Below are positions 18,685 to 28,325 of a stretch of DNA of 50,000 nt, one piece after another (position 1 is the first letter of the stretch; each line of letters starts with the position of its first letter). The translations under genes and the position numbers were made by a program. Location: assembly GCA_963575745.1 (NCBI GenBank), contig CAUYUJ010019616.1, forward strand, positions 1-50,000, given 5' to 3'. This stretch comes from Prorocentrum cordatum. Taxonomy: Eukaryota; Sar; Dinophyceae; Prorocentrales; Prorocentraceae. A model generated the notes under the pieces. The model searched no databases. It saw nothing but the letters and a program-made list of their open reading frames with translations, and was not told the DNA's origin.

Positions 18685-19297
18685 TGAGGTGTAGGGCCCA
18701 TGGAGGCTCTCGAGCGGCTTCTTCCTCCGTGGGGTGGCTTTTTACTTTGTAGAAGATCGTGTTGTCCCGTCGGTTTTTGGCCTGGGTCCAGAACTTCTGC
18801 CACGTGTACTGGTTCTTGGGGTGCCGAAAGCGGGGGCCTCTGTTGAAGCCCTTGATCACATAGGCACAGTCAATCACGATAATGAGGCGGCCGCGGGTGG
18901 ACTCCAGCAGCGCAATGACTGCCTCGAGTTCTGCCAGCGGTACCGTCTGCGGGCCGATGATGCCTCCCTGGATGGTTCCTTTCCAGGTGAGGTCGTGTGC
19001 CCACAGGGATACGCTCCAGCCACAGACTCTGATGCGCGGGTCCTGCGTATGAGGCCCTCCACTGCCGTCTGTGGCTGCCACTTGCCAGCCATCGAACTGA
19101 TAGACTGCATGCTGCTCAAATACTCCTTTTCGGACTGTGTCCTGATCTAGCCCCAGAATGTGTCCATGGACTTGGCGAATGATCGTGGCGGGGATGATTC
19201 CTCGGAGCCAGAGACTGGGTTCCGTTGGGGACTCTGCCACTGCCCGATCTATGGAGCCCTGGGTCCGATTGATGGCGGGGATGTTGAGGCTTCCCAA
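18509..19297 (-). pseudogene. LINE copy 3 RNase H segment
   Basis: The RNase H signature is complete: ATDGSGG, PLAELEAVIALLE, IVIDCAYVIKGF and LNGHADILAAEAA supply the Asp-Glu-Asp-Asp set and the late histidine region (VKSHPTEEE). The segment is nearly identical to copy 2 and unlike the damaged copy 1. Frameshifts on both sides isolate it. The open frame extends upstream of the first methionine through the CCHC finger toward 19,508. Confidence 0.85.
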
Positions 19298-19428
19298 TTC
19301 AGGACACGTCCAAAATTTGTGTAAATCATCTCCGTGTTCTTGCCCACAGAGAGGACAGTCTGCGTCATCCTGCTGGCCGCTCTCAAACCTGCGGTGGGCG
19401 CTCCAGCACCTCGAGCAGGAAACGGCCT

Positions 19429-21714
19429 CTAAAGCTGCTGGGAAAGTTGCTTCTCGCTGGAGTTCCTCCTGGGCCTGGACTTGTTGGGCTCGGGGGAGGG
19501 GGTGCTCGATAGCTGCTTCTCCCGTTTCTTGATGGCGGCCCGCTTTCTGGCAGGGTAGAGCCGCAGGGAGTACACGTCCCCCCCCTCCTGGAGGCCTCCA
19601 GAGTTATGACTGAGAGGGTAGGTAGCTTTCCACACATGCATGTTCAAGAGGAACTCCAAGTGAAACATGAAAACCTTCTGGCGGTCCCAGCTCAGCGGCT
19701 TGACGGGGAAATCGAGGCCCTCGGGGTCCCTCCAGAGCCATGCCGAGGTAGGGGTCCAGCCTAGGTCGTACAGGGTGGCAATGATCGCGGACATGTGGGA
19801 CCTGACCATGAGCCACCTTGATGGTCTCTTGAGCTTCTCCCTCAGAGTCTCCCAAGCCTTCTGGATGCCTCCGAGGATGCTGAGTTCGGTATTGATAACC
19901 CGAAACCACATCGTGAACAGCTGGACCCGAAGATAGATCCCTGGATCCATGTTGGATGGGTGTCCTGGACGGGTATGGAGGCCAGTGGTAAGGCAGGCCC
20001 CTGCTTTGGAAACTCCATGTGCCGCTCCCGCCAATCGGCGGAAATACTGGACTTCAGTCGGTGCTGATCCGTGCCCCTCCATGCCCCACTTCAGCTGCGG
20101 TAGAGCGCCTGTGCGGAAAAGTGATCGCGCCTTGATTGTAGTCTTGGCCAGCTTCTTGATGTTCTTGTGTCTCTGCACTCCGAGACGACGACGGGTTCGG
20201 CGGACTCCCAGGGCCCTTTTCTTCCCGATCGTAGTGTCGACCCCCAGGTCCCGAGCGTGCTGGGCGGGTCTGATCTGGACCCCTGCCTGGTTGGGTTTGT
20301 CGACGACCGCGGTGCGGATGTCGTTGGAGCTGGCCAGGACCACAGACTTACCAGAGAGACGGCATCCTAGGTCAGCGAGTCCCCCACATAACTGTATGAT
20401 AAGCTCTGGGACGGCTTCTTTCAGGGCCTCTGGGCTCCCCACAAGACGGACCCTGATGTCGTCCACCCAGGTTCGGATTGTGGGCCCTGGGATCTGGTAG
20501 TGGGCTCTCTCGAGGACGTCGTACAGGAGGGCCCTTGTCCAGGGAACGCTTTGTCCGCACCCTTGGAGGATAGAGGCCATCGGGATGAGGGGCTCGCTGA
20601 CTCCAATCGGTGTCGCGAGGGCTCTGGTACACGTGCGGACCATCATGCCCAGTGCCAGTGGGACCACTGGGTAGCCTAGGGCGATGGCCTTCTCAGCCAG
20701 CTTGTGCTGGCGGATCGCGTCGAAAAGCTTTTCGAGGTCTACAACGCCCTCGATGATGGAGCACTTGAGAGAGCTGCTGATCTCTGCAAAAAGCTCGCTG
20801 ATGAGGGCTGCCCTTAAACAATCACTGCCTTTGATAGCTGCGTCCCAGAATCCTGCCCGTGCCTCTTCCCAGGAGGAGACCTTGCCCTTGAATAGGCGCA
20901 TGGTGACACGGTATGGGGCTTCCGTCAGGGTGATGGGGCGGTCGCTGACCTCGGTCTTGGGTTTCAGGGCTACCAAGTTGATTAGGCGCTGGGCTGGAAA
21001 CTGCTGCAGCCTAGACGCATCATTGATAATGTCAGTGAGGATCTCCAATCCTTCAGGAGGGAGCCGACGGAAATCTGCTACTCGCCATTGGTCCGCCCCT
21101 GGTGCAGAATTGCTCGAGAAACTCCTGGGGGCCTTCTGAACTTGTTCTGGGCTCCAGCTGTGAGAGGGGTCCCAAGAGTCCATTGCTTGCTGGCGTAGAT
21201 CTTGGAGCCAAGGGGCCTCAAGGGGCTTGTCGGGGAGGATCGTATCTGGGTCCCAGTACTGCAACCAATACTCGCTTTTGTGGTTCAGGACCTTCAGGGG
21301 GTCTGTGATAATCTCCCCGTCGACCGAGCTGAAAACGTCATTGTCCTCTTCTGGAGCGGGCCCAGGGACCTTTGTGATGTGGCGTGCGCCGCCGCCCCTG
21401 TGGGCGAGAGAGTCGTGGAGCCAGGTCTTGAATGCAGTCTCCTTCTGCATCAAGGCTGCCTTATCAAAGTGCTGAACGATCAGCTCGAGCTGAAAACGTG
21501 CATCTGGCCACGAGGTCGTAGCACTTGTGCCTGCGAGATATGCCTGCGCCAGGGTCTGCGAGGCTGGCAGAAGATCTGGTGGCCACGCTGGGTTCGCCTG
21601 GAGGGTGGGGGTGAGGTACCCCTGGGTCCTCAGGAGCTCTCTGGCTCTCTGGAGGCCGGATGGTGTTGGAGTGGGTGATCCCGTTCTTGGGCCCGCTGCT
21701 GGACCACCCCCCAC
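19429..21714 (-). pseudogene. LINE copy 3 reverse transcriptase segment (761 aa open)
   Basis: The open stretch holds RT motifs A (VVDLEKLFDAI), B (ILQGCGQSVPWTR) and C (WVDDIRVRL) and the thumb/linker region to the basic YPARKRAAIKKREKQL. It ends after a 1-nt deletion near 19,510. The upstream part is almost identical to copy 1 and the downstream part to copy 2, with a switch near 19,830-19,930. Confidence 0.85.
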
Positions 21715-22462
21715 TGATGACTGTCATGATGAAGTCGATGCTGGAAGGGAGTGGGGGGGGGGTCTCTCCAGATGACCTCGAAGCCGCCCCCTCGACTGTA
21801 GCCTTCTTGGGTGCCTGCTGGGGTCCCGATGCACCAACCCTCGAGAGCCCGACTGAGGAGGCCGCACTGGTGGGTGAGGGTTTGGCTGGCGACTCTTCTG
21901 CGATAGGGAACTGCACCTGCGGCGTCTCGTGCTGGTCTAGCTGCGCCTGGTGCCAATACTGTGCCCACGGACTGGCTGGGGCTGCTGATGATTTGACGGG
22001 GGCGGCCTGCCTGGGAAACCATCCCTGGCGATGGAGTGTCTCCACTCGGAAAACTGCTCTGAGTCCGATGCGTGGCTTCCATGGGCTGGTTAAATCGGTC
22101 TCGATAGACAGGTAATCAGAGATCGAGTTGTGGGTGATGCAGTAGTCGATGAGACGACCATTGCGGCACGAGGTCTCGATGTTCGCGGTTTTGACGACAC
22201 CTGAGATTTGCTGGACCCAGGGGTGGCTTGCCAGGAGCTCCTGGGGGACCATGTTGAAATCTCCCGAGATGATGTACGGGAGGTCCAGGGAGGTGAGGAA
22301 AACGGAAATCTCCTTCACTACCTTGATATTGAAACTGTTGTAGCCGACCCCCGACTGGAGGTAGACGGTGAGCAAAACTATGTTGCGGGCCTTCGTGCGG
22401 ATCATACAAGCGGTCCAGTTGGTGCCCCCCACCAGCGGCCTCTTGTTACCCTTCCCCATCAT
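21464..22462 (-). pseudogene. LINE copy 3 endonuclease segment
   Basis: This is an APE-like endonuclease, with SGDFNMVPQELL, GRLIDYCI and SPWKPRIGL. The last block carries arginine where copy 2 has histidine, as in copy 1. A frameshift separates it from the first catalytic block (GETHL), which lies in the upstream ORF (22,446-23,657). After the endonuclease it drops out of the copy 2 frame. Confidence 0.85.
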
Positions 22463-23657
22463 GACCCGCGCGTGAGAGTGAAACTGTCGGGTGACGAAAA
22501 TCCCGACTCCGCCTGTCTCTCCACCTGCTGGCGTGGATGTGGCTGGACACTGATAACTCTTGTAGCCAAGCTTTCCCCATGTATTTACGTGCTTCTCCCA
22601 GCTTCCCTGAAGTCAGATGTGTCTCCCCTAACATGATGACCTGAGGAAGCCCAAAATCAGAAGACTGTAAATACTTCTTGGCTTTATCATTCCACTTAGT
22701 GATATTGGCGTGGTAGATGTGAAACTCTGTCATGAGCTCGGGGGGAGCTCGCTGAGGTGGCCGCGTGGCCTGCTCAGCTTTCGCGAGCCCCCCCCCTCTC
22801 CCTGGGACAACTGCGGCTCCTACGGTCCCGCCAGGCCCTGGACGAGCTGCTCCTGGGGCTGCTGCTTGGCGGCCGCGATGGTCGACGCTGGTGCTCTGCT
22901 TGGCCCTCGCCTTCTTGATCTTGGTCTTGGCGGGGGGCAGCTTGGCCGAGGCGGCCGTGAGCTGCTCGATGAATGCCTTGGCCTGGTCTCCGTGGTCGCC
23001 TTTCATGTCCTGCATGTGCTTCTTGAGACCGTCGGGGATCACGGGCATGGCTGGGATCTCGGTCTCCTCATCCTCATCCTCGTCCATGTCCTGGTGGTCC
23101 TCGCCCTTGGCGGGGTCGTGCCCGCCGCTGGCCCACTTCGCGGTGGCCTCCACACTGGCCTTCTCGAAGGTGTCGCGGGCCCCTTTGAGCTCGGCGGTGG
23201 TGTCCTTCAGTTCGCCTTGCGCCGCCCTGAGCTCGGCGGCAAGGCGGTCGACCGTGGTGGAGAGGTCTAGCTGCTTCTTCTCGAGTTGGCGCACCTTCTG
23301 GAGCGCCTGTGTGGCTGAGATAGCTGGGTTCTTCTGCTCAGAGGCGGAGATTCCTTCGAGCTTCTGCACCTTATCTCCGAGGGCGTCCATCTGCTCCGTG
23401 GTGAGCGTGCTGAGGAGGGCTGCGAGGATCTCCTTGATGTCCCCGAGGCCGCCCTCCTTGTCCTTGCCCTTGCCCTTGTCGTCACCCTGCCCTGTGTGGA
23501 TGTGTCCACCTGGGATGTCGAACGGCTTCCCGCAGAGGCAGAAGACCTCCTTCTTAGCTTTGTTGGGGGATTGCCATTCCTTGCATGCACTGCAGACGAC
23601 GTACTGCCTCTTCTTGGGCTGTGCGATCTGCGTCTGGTATGCCCACCAGCCGCCCAT
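22446..23657 (-). CDS. LINE copy 3 ORF1 fused in frame to the start of ORF2 (403 aa)
   Basis: The ORF starts at the same ATG as the other ORF1 copies and runs through the zinc-ribbon-like cysteines, the coiled-coil region, the acidic run and RTPPQRAPPEL-type linker directly into MTEFHIYH and the first endonuclease block MLGETHLTSGKL. A frameshift near 22,572 (an extra T in a ctttcccc run) then breaks it. This is the best evidence in the window that ORF1 and ORF2 belong to one long reading frame in this family. Confidence 0.8.
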   Translation of the reverse strand: MGGWWAYQTQIAQPKKRQYVVCSACKEWQSPNKAKKEVFCLCGKPFDIPGGHIHTGQGDDKGKGKDKEGGLGDIKEILAALLSTLTTEQMDALGDKVQKLEGISASEQKNPAISATQALQKVRQLEKKQLDLSTTVDRLAAELRAAQGELKDTTAELKGARDTFEKASVEATAKWASGGHDPAKGEDHQDMDEDEDEETEIPAMPVIPDGLKKHMQDMKGDHGDQAKAFIEQLTAASAKLPPAKTKIKKARAKQSTSVDHRGRQAAAPGAARPGPGGTVGAAVVPGRGGGLAKAEQATRPPQRAPPELMTEFHIYHANITKWNDKAKKYLQSSDFGLPQVIMLGETHLTSGKLGEARKYMGKAWLQELSVSSHIHASRWRDRRSRDFRHPTVSLSRAGHDGEG

Positions 23658-23718
23658 GGCTGCGGACTCTGGTGGTTCCCGTGGGCGGCGGGTGCCCCAA
23701 GCCTCTGCGCCAGATAGG

Positions 23719-23740
23719 CTTGAGCCAAAATGGCTACGGA
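23719..23740 (-). other. DinoSL relict at LINE copy 3 5' end
   Basis: This is an exact 22-base match to the spliced leader on the minus strand, 61 bases before the ORF1 ATG. About 56 bp of (TCC)-rich sequence follows before the array ends at 23,796. Confidence 0.95.
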
Positions 23741-23796
23741 CCCCTCCTCCTCCTCCTCCTCATCCTCCTCCTCCTGCTCCTCCTCCGCCCCTCCTG

Positions 23797-24180
23797 CCAT
23801 GTCAGCTGGGAAATCTGGTCCGCAGGTGGCCGACGCATACCCAGAGGACGAGGAGGTTGTGCAAGTTGCTCCCCTGGTACCGTCACGGCTTGCAGGAGTT
23901 CCACTGTGTTGTAGACCGTGCATATCGCAGCAGGGTGTAGCTCCTTTTCGTGTTGACGAGCGTCGTGACAGTCCCTTGGCGCGCATGAGAAATTATTCAC
24001 CGCGTGGAGCTCCCCATATGTGCATTTATTCGCATGGACCTGTCCGCCGTGAGTGTCTAGGCGCAAGAGCTTTCGACCACAAGCGGGCTTCAGTTGTGAC
24101 GGTCTGGACATGAATCTAACTGCGAATGAATTGGAGTGTGAATGCGTCTCAGTAGTACGAGCGCGTGTCTGCGCATGAGC
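23797..24180. other. Unique sequence at right edge of the array
   Basis: No gene, repeat or RNA was recognised in these 384 bp. This is the first non-array sequence and so marks the junction. Confidence 0.6.
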
Positions 24181-24830
24181 CTGGGCCTCCTGGGGCCTCC
24201 TGAAACCTACTGGGGCTTCCTGGGGTCTCCAGGAGCCTCTTGGGGCCTCCTGGGGCCTTTTAGGGAGGTTTCGTGCCCCAGGAGAGGCCCAATATATAGC
24301 AACAGGCCTACATAAAACATTGCGGCTTAGAGCCACAGGAGGAGGGCGATATATAGAAACACATGTAAAACACCCAGGACTCGTGCCCCAGGAGAGGCCC
24401 AATGTATAGGACCATGTGTAAAGCATGTCGGATTATGTACACATGAGAAGGACACAGTATATATATATATATATATATATGTATACACATACGTATAACT
24501 TTAAGGAATCGTGCCCCAGGTGAGGCACAATCGATAGGAGCATACGTAAAACACATGGGATTGGAGCCAGTCCTGTTGCCTTCTAAGGCCTCCTGCTCCT
24601 GGGGCCTCTCGGGGCCTCCTGTTGCCTTCCGAGGCCTCCTGGCGTTTCCTGTGGCCTCCTGGGGCCTCCTGTGGCTTCCTCAGGCCTTCTGGAGCTTCCT
24701 GGGGCCTCTTGGGACATCCTGTGGCCTCTGGAGTGTTTCTGTGGCCTCCTGATGCCTCCTGGGACCTCATGTGGTCTCCTGGGGCCTCCTGGAGCCTGTT
24801 GGAACTTCGTGTGGCATCCTGAGAAGAATC
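24181..24830 (+). repeat. GGCCTCCTGG arrays around a CGTGCCCCAGG tandem repeat
   Basis: Bases 24,181-24,260 and 24,571-24,830 are irregular ggcctcctgggg repeats. Between them, segments beginning cgtgccccagg(a/t)gaggc occur near 24,272, 24,384 and 24,510, each followed by a tatag and a gtaaaacac block. An (AT)n run lies at about 24,468-24,482. No coding signal. Confidence 0.8.
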
Positions 24831-24849
24831 TGCGCCCACGAGCCTGGCC

Positions 24850-25320
24850 ACCAAAACAAGCAAACCGATCGAGGCATTCTCAAAATCTGGCCCACCTGGG
24901 GGGTGAACGTGAGCGCCTCGCTCGAGACATCCTCCAAATATGCTCCGACAGCGAAGGGTGTTGGGACAGAGCACAGGCAAACCGCTTGAGACATCCCCAC
25001 AGCACGGCCGCGCACGGGACCGTACAATACCACTCGGCGGCTCACCTTAGGGACGTGAAACTGAGCGCCTCGCCCGAGACATCCTCCACATCTGCTCCGA
25101 CAGCGAAGGATGATGAGACAGAAACCAGGCAACCCGCTTGAGACATCCCCACAAAACGGCCGCGAACGGGACCGTGCAGTACCCCTCGGCGGCTCCCCTT
25201 AGGGACGTGAAAATGAGCGCCTCGCTCGAGACATCCCCCAAATCTGCTCCGAAAGCGAAGGATGTTGGGACAGAAACCAGGCAAACCGCTTGAGGCATCC
25301 CCACAAAACGGCCGCGAACG
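24850..25320 (+). repeat. 152-bp satellite, about three copies
   Basis: The block gagcgcctcg(c)tcgagacat starts at 24,911, 25,063 and 25,215, exactly 152 bp apart. Each copy also has gcgaagg and ggcaaaccgcttgag. The first copy is preceded by a degenerate partial copy. No coding signal. Confidence 0.9.
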
Positions 25321-25716
25321 GGGCGTGTGTGAGTCTCAACATGAGTAAGTCTGAGTAGGAATCGGTCTGAGTATGAGTCGGAGGTGAGGGGGTGAGATCG
25401 AAGTGGAACGGAGAGCCCCCCTACCGGGAAATCGATTTCGGTTTCGTGTTCGTGCGTGCCGTGCGTGCGGGCGAGGCGAAGCTGCGTGGGCGGGCGAGAG
25501 GAAAGTCTCCTGTGGCTGAGGCGCGGCCGGACCAAATGATTCTCCACCGGGCGGCCGGTGGCGCGCGGTGTCCCGCCGGTGTCCCGGTGGTGTCCTCTGT
25601 GGCTGAGGCGCGGCAGGACCAAATGATTCTCCACCAGGCGGCCGGTGGCGCGCGGTGTCCCGCCGGTGTCCCGCCGGTGTCCCGTCGGTGTCCCGTCGGT
25701 GTCCCGATGATGATGT

Positions 25717-25757
<41 letters not shown>

Positions 25758-26060
25758 GTGCTGATGATGATGATGGTGATGATGATATCGATAGTGAGAC
25801 CGATAGTGAGATCGATAGTGAGACCGAATGTGAGATCGATAGTGAGATCGATAGTGATATCGAGAGTGAGATCGATCGAGTGCGACGATGGTCCCTCCCC
25901 CCCCTCACCTCCTTATCACCCGAATGGTGGTCGTATAGGTATGTCTGAGTATGAATAGTTTGGTGTGTGAGTAAGTCTGGGTATGAGTAAGTCTGAGTGT
26001 GAGTCAGTCTGTGTATGAGTAAGTCTGGGTATGAGGAGGAGAGGGGAGGAGAAGGAGAAG
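25321..26060. repeat. Simple and tandem repeats (GAGTAAGTCT, 85-bp duplication, GAT, GATCGATAGTGA)
   Basis: Degenerate (gtatgagtaagtctg)n lies at 25,328-25,385 and 25,936-26,035. An 85-bp unit is duplicated at 25,510 and 25,595, followed by (cccgtcggtgt)n. (GAT)n runs from 25,707 to 25,790 and 12-bp gatcgatagtga repeats from 25,787 to 25,885. Open frames are repeat artefacts. Confidence 0.85.
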
Positions 26061-26865
26061 AAGGAGGATAAGTCGGCGGCGTCAAAGAGATACCAAGAAC
26101 CCCAGCTTAGGATATGGGGAAAATGCTCTCCCCCTGCTTTAAGGAATCACCGCATGGATTCTTAGGCTACTGGGGATCGGTGATGTGCTGGCGCTCAGGG
26201 GAAACCGCTGGGGGCAGATTCGGTGGTCGATGCCAGACGCGCCGTCCTCCGAGCAGAGAGCGGCATACACCTCTCCTTCACTGCGTGCGCGCTGAAGCTT
26301 CTAAGCTGCTGCATGCCAGAAGCGCTCTGAGGCACTTTCAGGTTGCAGTGCGCATGTGGTAGCGCGGTTGGTCGGCCCCCTATCCCAGCCGCGGGATCCA
26401 AATGGCCGTCGCAGCTTCAGGCGCACAGCGCCTTTTTCCACAGCCCTCTCGCCACTCTTGAGCGGCAGAGTATTCAGCTGCTTGTGGTCCATGGGCTGTG
26501 AACTGTAGCAGTGCCTTCCTCTGTTCGTGCCCGATGACCTCGTTGGGCCTCTAGGCCGCGCCCCACGTTCCCTGCCTCCTCCCTCCCTTCTCTCTTCCAC
26601 CAATCCTGCCCTCGTGCCGACGTTTGTTTTCACCTTGGAGGAAAAGGCGAAGAGTTGCTCGGCAGGGTTGCTTGCCGAGTCTCTACGTAGTTGTTTTTGA
26701 GTGTGGCAGCGTCTCTCGAGGGAGGTACTCAGACACAGTGGAGTTGCTCGCCATGCTGAAGAAAATGAGGTGTGCTAGAGTGGACTGCAAGAAGTAAGTT
26801 GTCCAGCTGCCCGCAGCAAGTCCCGCCACCGTGCCTGGGTTGCGGGTTATCAGCCTAGTGGGTGT
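26061..26865. other. No recognisable gene
   Basis: The sequence is mostly unique with no supported ORF. A block near 26,778 (gagtggactgcaag and gtaagtt) resembles 34,880-34,900, hinting at another dispersed repeat. Confidence 0.4.
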
Positions 26866-26998
26866 TTGTTGGGATCTCGTGTGAGGCCTCTCGAGGGCCT
26901 CTTGGAGGCAGTTGTGCGGCCTCTTGGGACCGCTTTGGGCCTCTTAGGGGCCCCTTGGGGCCTTTTTGGGGCCTCTTGGGCGCCTGTTGGGGCTTCCT
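26866..26998 (+). repeat. GGCCTCTTGG array
   Basis: Irregular ggcctcttggggcc repeats lie directly before the 190-bp module at 26,999. The G-rich strand is on plus, as in the other arrays. Confidence 0.8.
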
Positions 26999-27190
26999 GT
27001 GTGTGAAGACCGCGCACCTCTCTTCTCGATCCATCAATCCTGCTATCCCGCCGGCTCAGGTATTGGACACATGGGGTATCCTGCAGGATCCGTTTGCGAA
27101 GATAAAAGATCCCCATACTTTCTCCTCATCGTCCTCTACCTACGGACCCCCCGTAGGTTCGACTCATCGGTCGCTAACCTCCGTTCGCGG
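26999..27190 (+). repeat. 190-bp dispersed module, copy A
   Basis: This stretch aligns with 34,076-34,269. Shared blocks are ccatcaatcctgc/ccatctatcttgc, gtattggacacatgg, atcgtcctctacctacggac and cggtcgctaa. It starts in a short GT run that is expanded in copy B. Both copies sit next to a GGCCTCTTGG array. Confidence 0.8.
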
Positions 27191-27275
27191 GAATAGCCTA
27201 TTCCATTCGTTCCCCGTTGCGACACCCTGCGACTCCTTTGAGCCTCGCGCGTGGCGTTGAACCCTGCGGGGACCA

Positions 27276-28325
27276 ATGCCCCTATGCGCGGTGGTTCTTA
27301 GACGGTGCGTGGGCGTCGCGACGGCGTGCGCAGTAGGCAGACATGGGTTATTTCCTGTTTCCCGTGCCGGCGTAGTCGACTGTTCATTCACTCGAAGCCA
27401 ACATTCGTTCAGAACCCTCGCCAGTGGGAAAACAGGCGCCTTTTCCTCCAACTTTCGCCAATGGGAACACCCGCGGTGCGCGAACGAAACGCTGCTTCCG
27501 AGCGCTTCCGCGCGACACCGCCGCTGGGACACCAGAGGTCCTTCGAGCCCCGCTTCGGGCCCCGTGTCGGAACACGCGCGACCCATCGAGGATCGTAGCG
27601 GAGCGACATCACAGCGAAGAACCCCCGATCGGTATCATCTCCAGTCCCCGCATAATGACACCAGCCGCAACCCCTCACAGAGACGTTCGCGGCAGAATTT
27701 CCCGCCGCGCGACATACCGCCACGCGCATCGCCCTTCGCCAACGAGTTGGCGGAGCTCAGAGACCAGGTTGAAACTTACACGACCCAGCCGTTGTCTCGT
27801 GTTGCTGCCACAGTCGCCGATCACGCGACACAGACGGCAAACTTGAGGCGAGAGATCCAGCATGCCCTTGCTCTGGTCGACGCTCGGATCGCTGAGGATC
27901 GGTCGGTCCTCAACGAGGTCCGATATAAAGCTGACCGTGTGGAGTCACACCGAGGCGCCGACTCCACTGCCATCCAGACGTTCCGCGACTACTTCCTCGC
28001 CATGGGGGCGCAGCTCGTGAGCGCCCTGGATAAGGGCCCTGCCGCTGTCAGGGCCCTGCACGACGAGATCCTGACATTACGGCAGGGTCCTGCCACTGAG
28101 GTAGAAGGGACTACGGATCTACAGTTCCGCGATGACCTCATTGCGCTTCGTGATCATGTCCGTGCGACCGCTGCCAACCTCCATTCCGAGGATGCTACAA
28201 TCACGGCCGAGTTGCACGGCAAGCTGTGCACTGCCGACATGGCGATTGCTAGCGTCTTGATGCATCAGAGGGGCGTGCGCCAGCGCTTGACTCCGAGTCT
28301 CCACGGTCGAGCAGCAAGTACCTGA
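27276..28325 (+). CDS. Hypothetical protein, possibly N-terminal part of a larger gene
   Basis: This 349-residue ORF starts with ATG. Its N-terminal 140 residues are Arg/Ser/Pro-rich and probably disordered. Residues about 145-330 are predicted helical or coiled coil by eye (ELAELRDQVETY, ADHATQTANLRREIQHALALVDARIAEDRS, LRDHVRATAANLHSED). No domain was recognised. A similar helical style continues past the stop in another frame (VEQQVPDMQAAQAEFHVARAQ), so this may be a frameshifted or intron-split piece of a longer gene or a gag-like protein. No catalytic motif was seen. Confidence 0.45.
   Translation: MPLCAVVLRRCVGVATACAVGRHGLFPVSRAGVVDCSFTRSQHSFRTLASGKTGAFSSNFRQWEHPRCANETLLPSASARHRRWDTRGPSSPASGPVSEHARPIEDRSGATSQRRTPDRYHLQSPHNDTSRNPSQRRSRQNFPPRDIPPRASPFANELAELRDQVETYTTQPLSRVAATVADHATQTANLRREIQHALALVDARIAEDRSVLNEVRYKADRVESHRGADSTAIQTFRDYFLAMGAQLVSALDKGPAAVRALHDEILTLRQGPATEVEGTTDLQFRDDLIALRDHVRATAANLHSEDATITAELHGKLCTADMAIASVLMHQRGVRQRLTPSLHGRAAST

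Larger units (their letters stand above)
17985..23740 (-). mobile_element. LINE retrotransposon copy 3
   Basis: The element is complete from the DinoSL relict (23,740) to the (GGA)n tail (17,985-18,033), but its ORF is broken by about five small indels: near 22,572 (extra base), 21,892 (loss of one base), 21,640 (8-bp duplication), 19,510 (loss of one base) and 18,513 (extra base). Its sequence is a mosaic: copy 2-like at both ends and copy 1-like from about 19,860 to 22,250. Confidence 0.9.
18221..23796. repeat. Tandem unit copy 3, partial (LINE only)
   Basis: This copy matches the others through the LINE and about 56 bp beyond its DinoSL, up to base 23,796. There copies 1 and 2 enter (GGCT)n but copy 3 enters unrelated sequence. 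The array therefore ends on the right with a LINE and without a third spacer and gene. That is the layout expected if LINE copies were the substrates for unequal crossing over. Confidence 0.9.

Noticed and set aside
24850-25320. CRISPR-like array
   Set aside because: Units are 152 bp tandem copies with no short repeat and unique spacer pattern, no cas genes, and a eukaryotic context.
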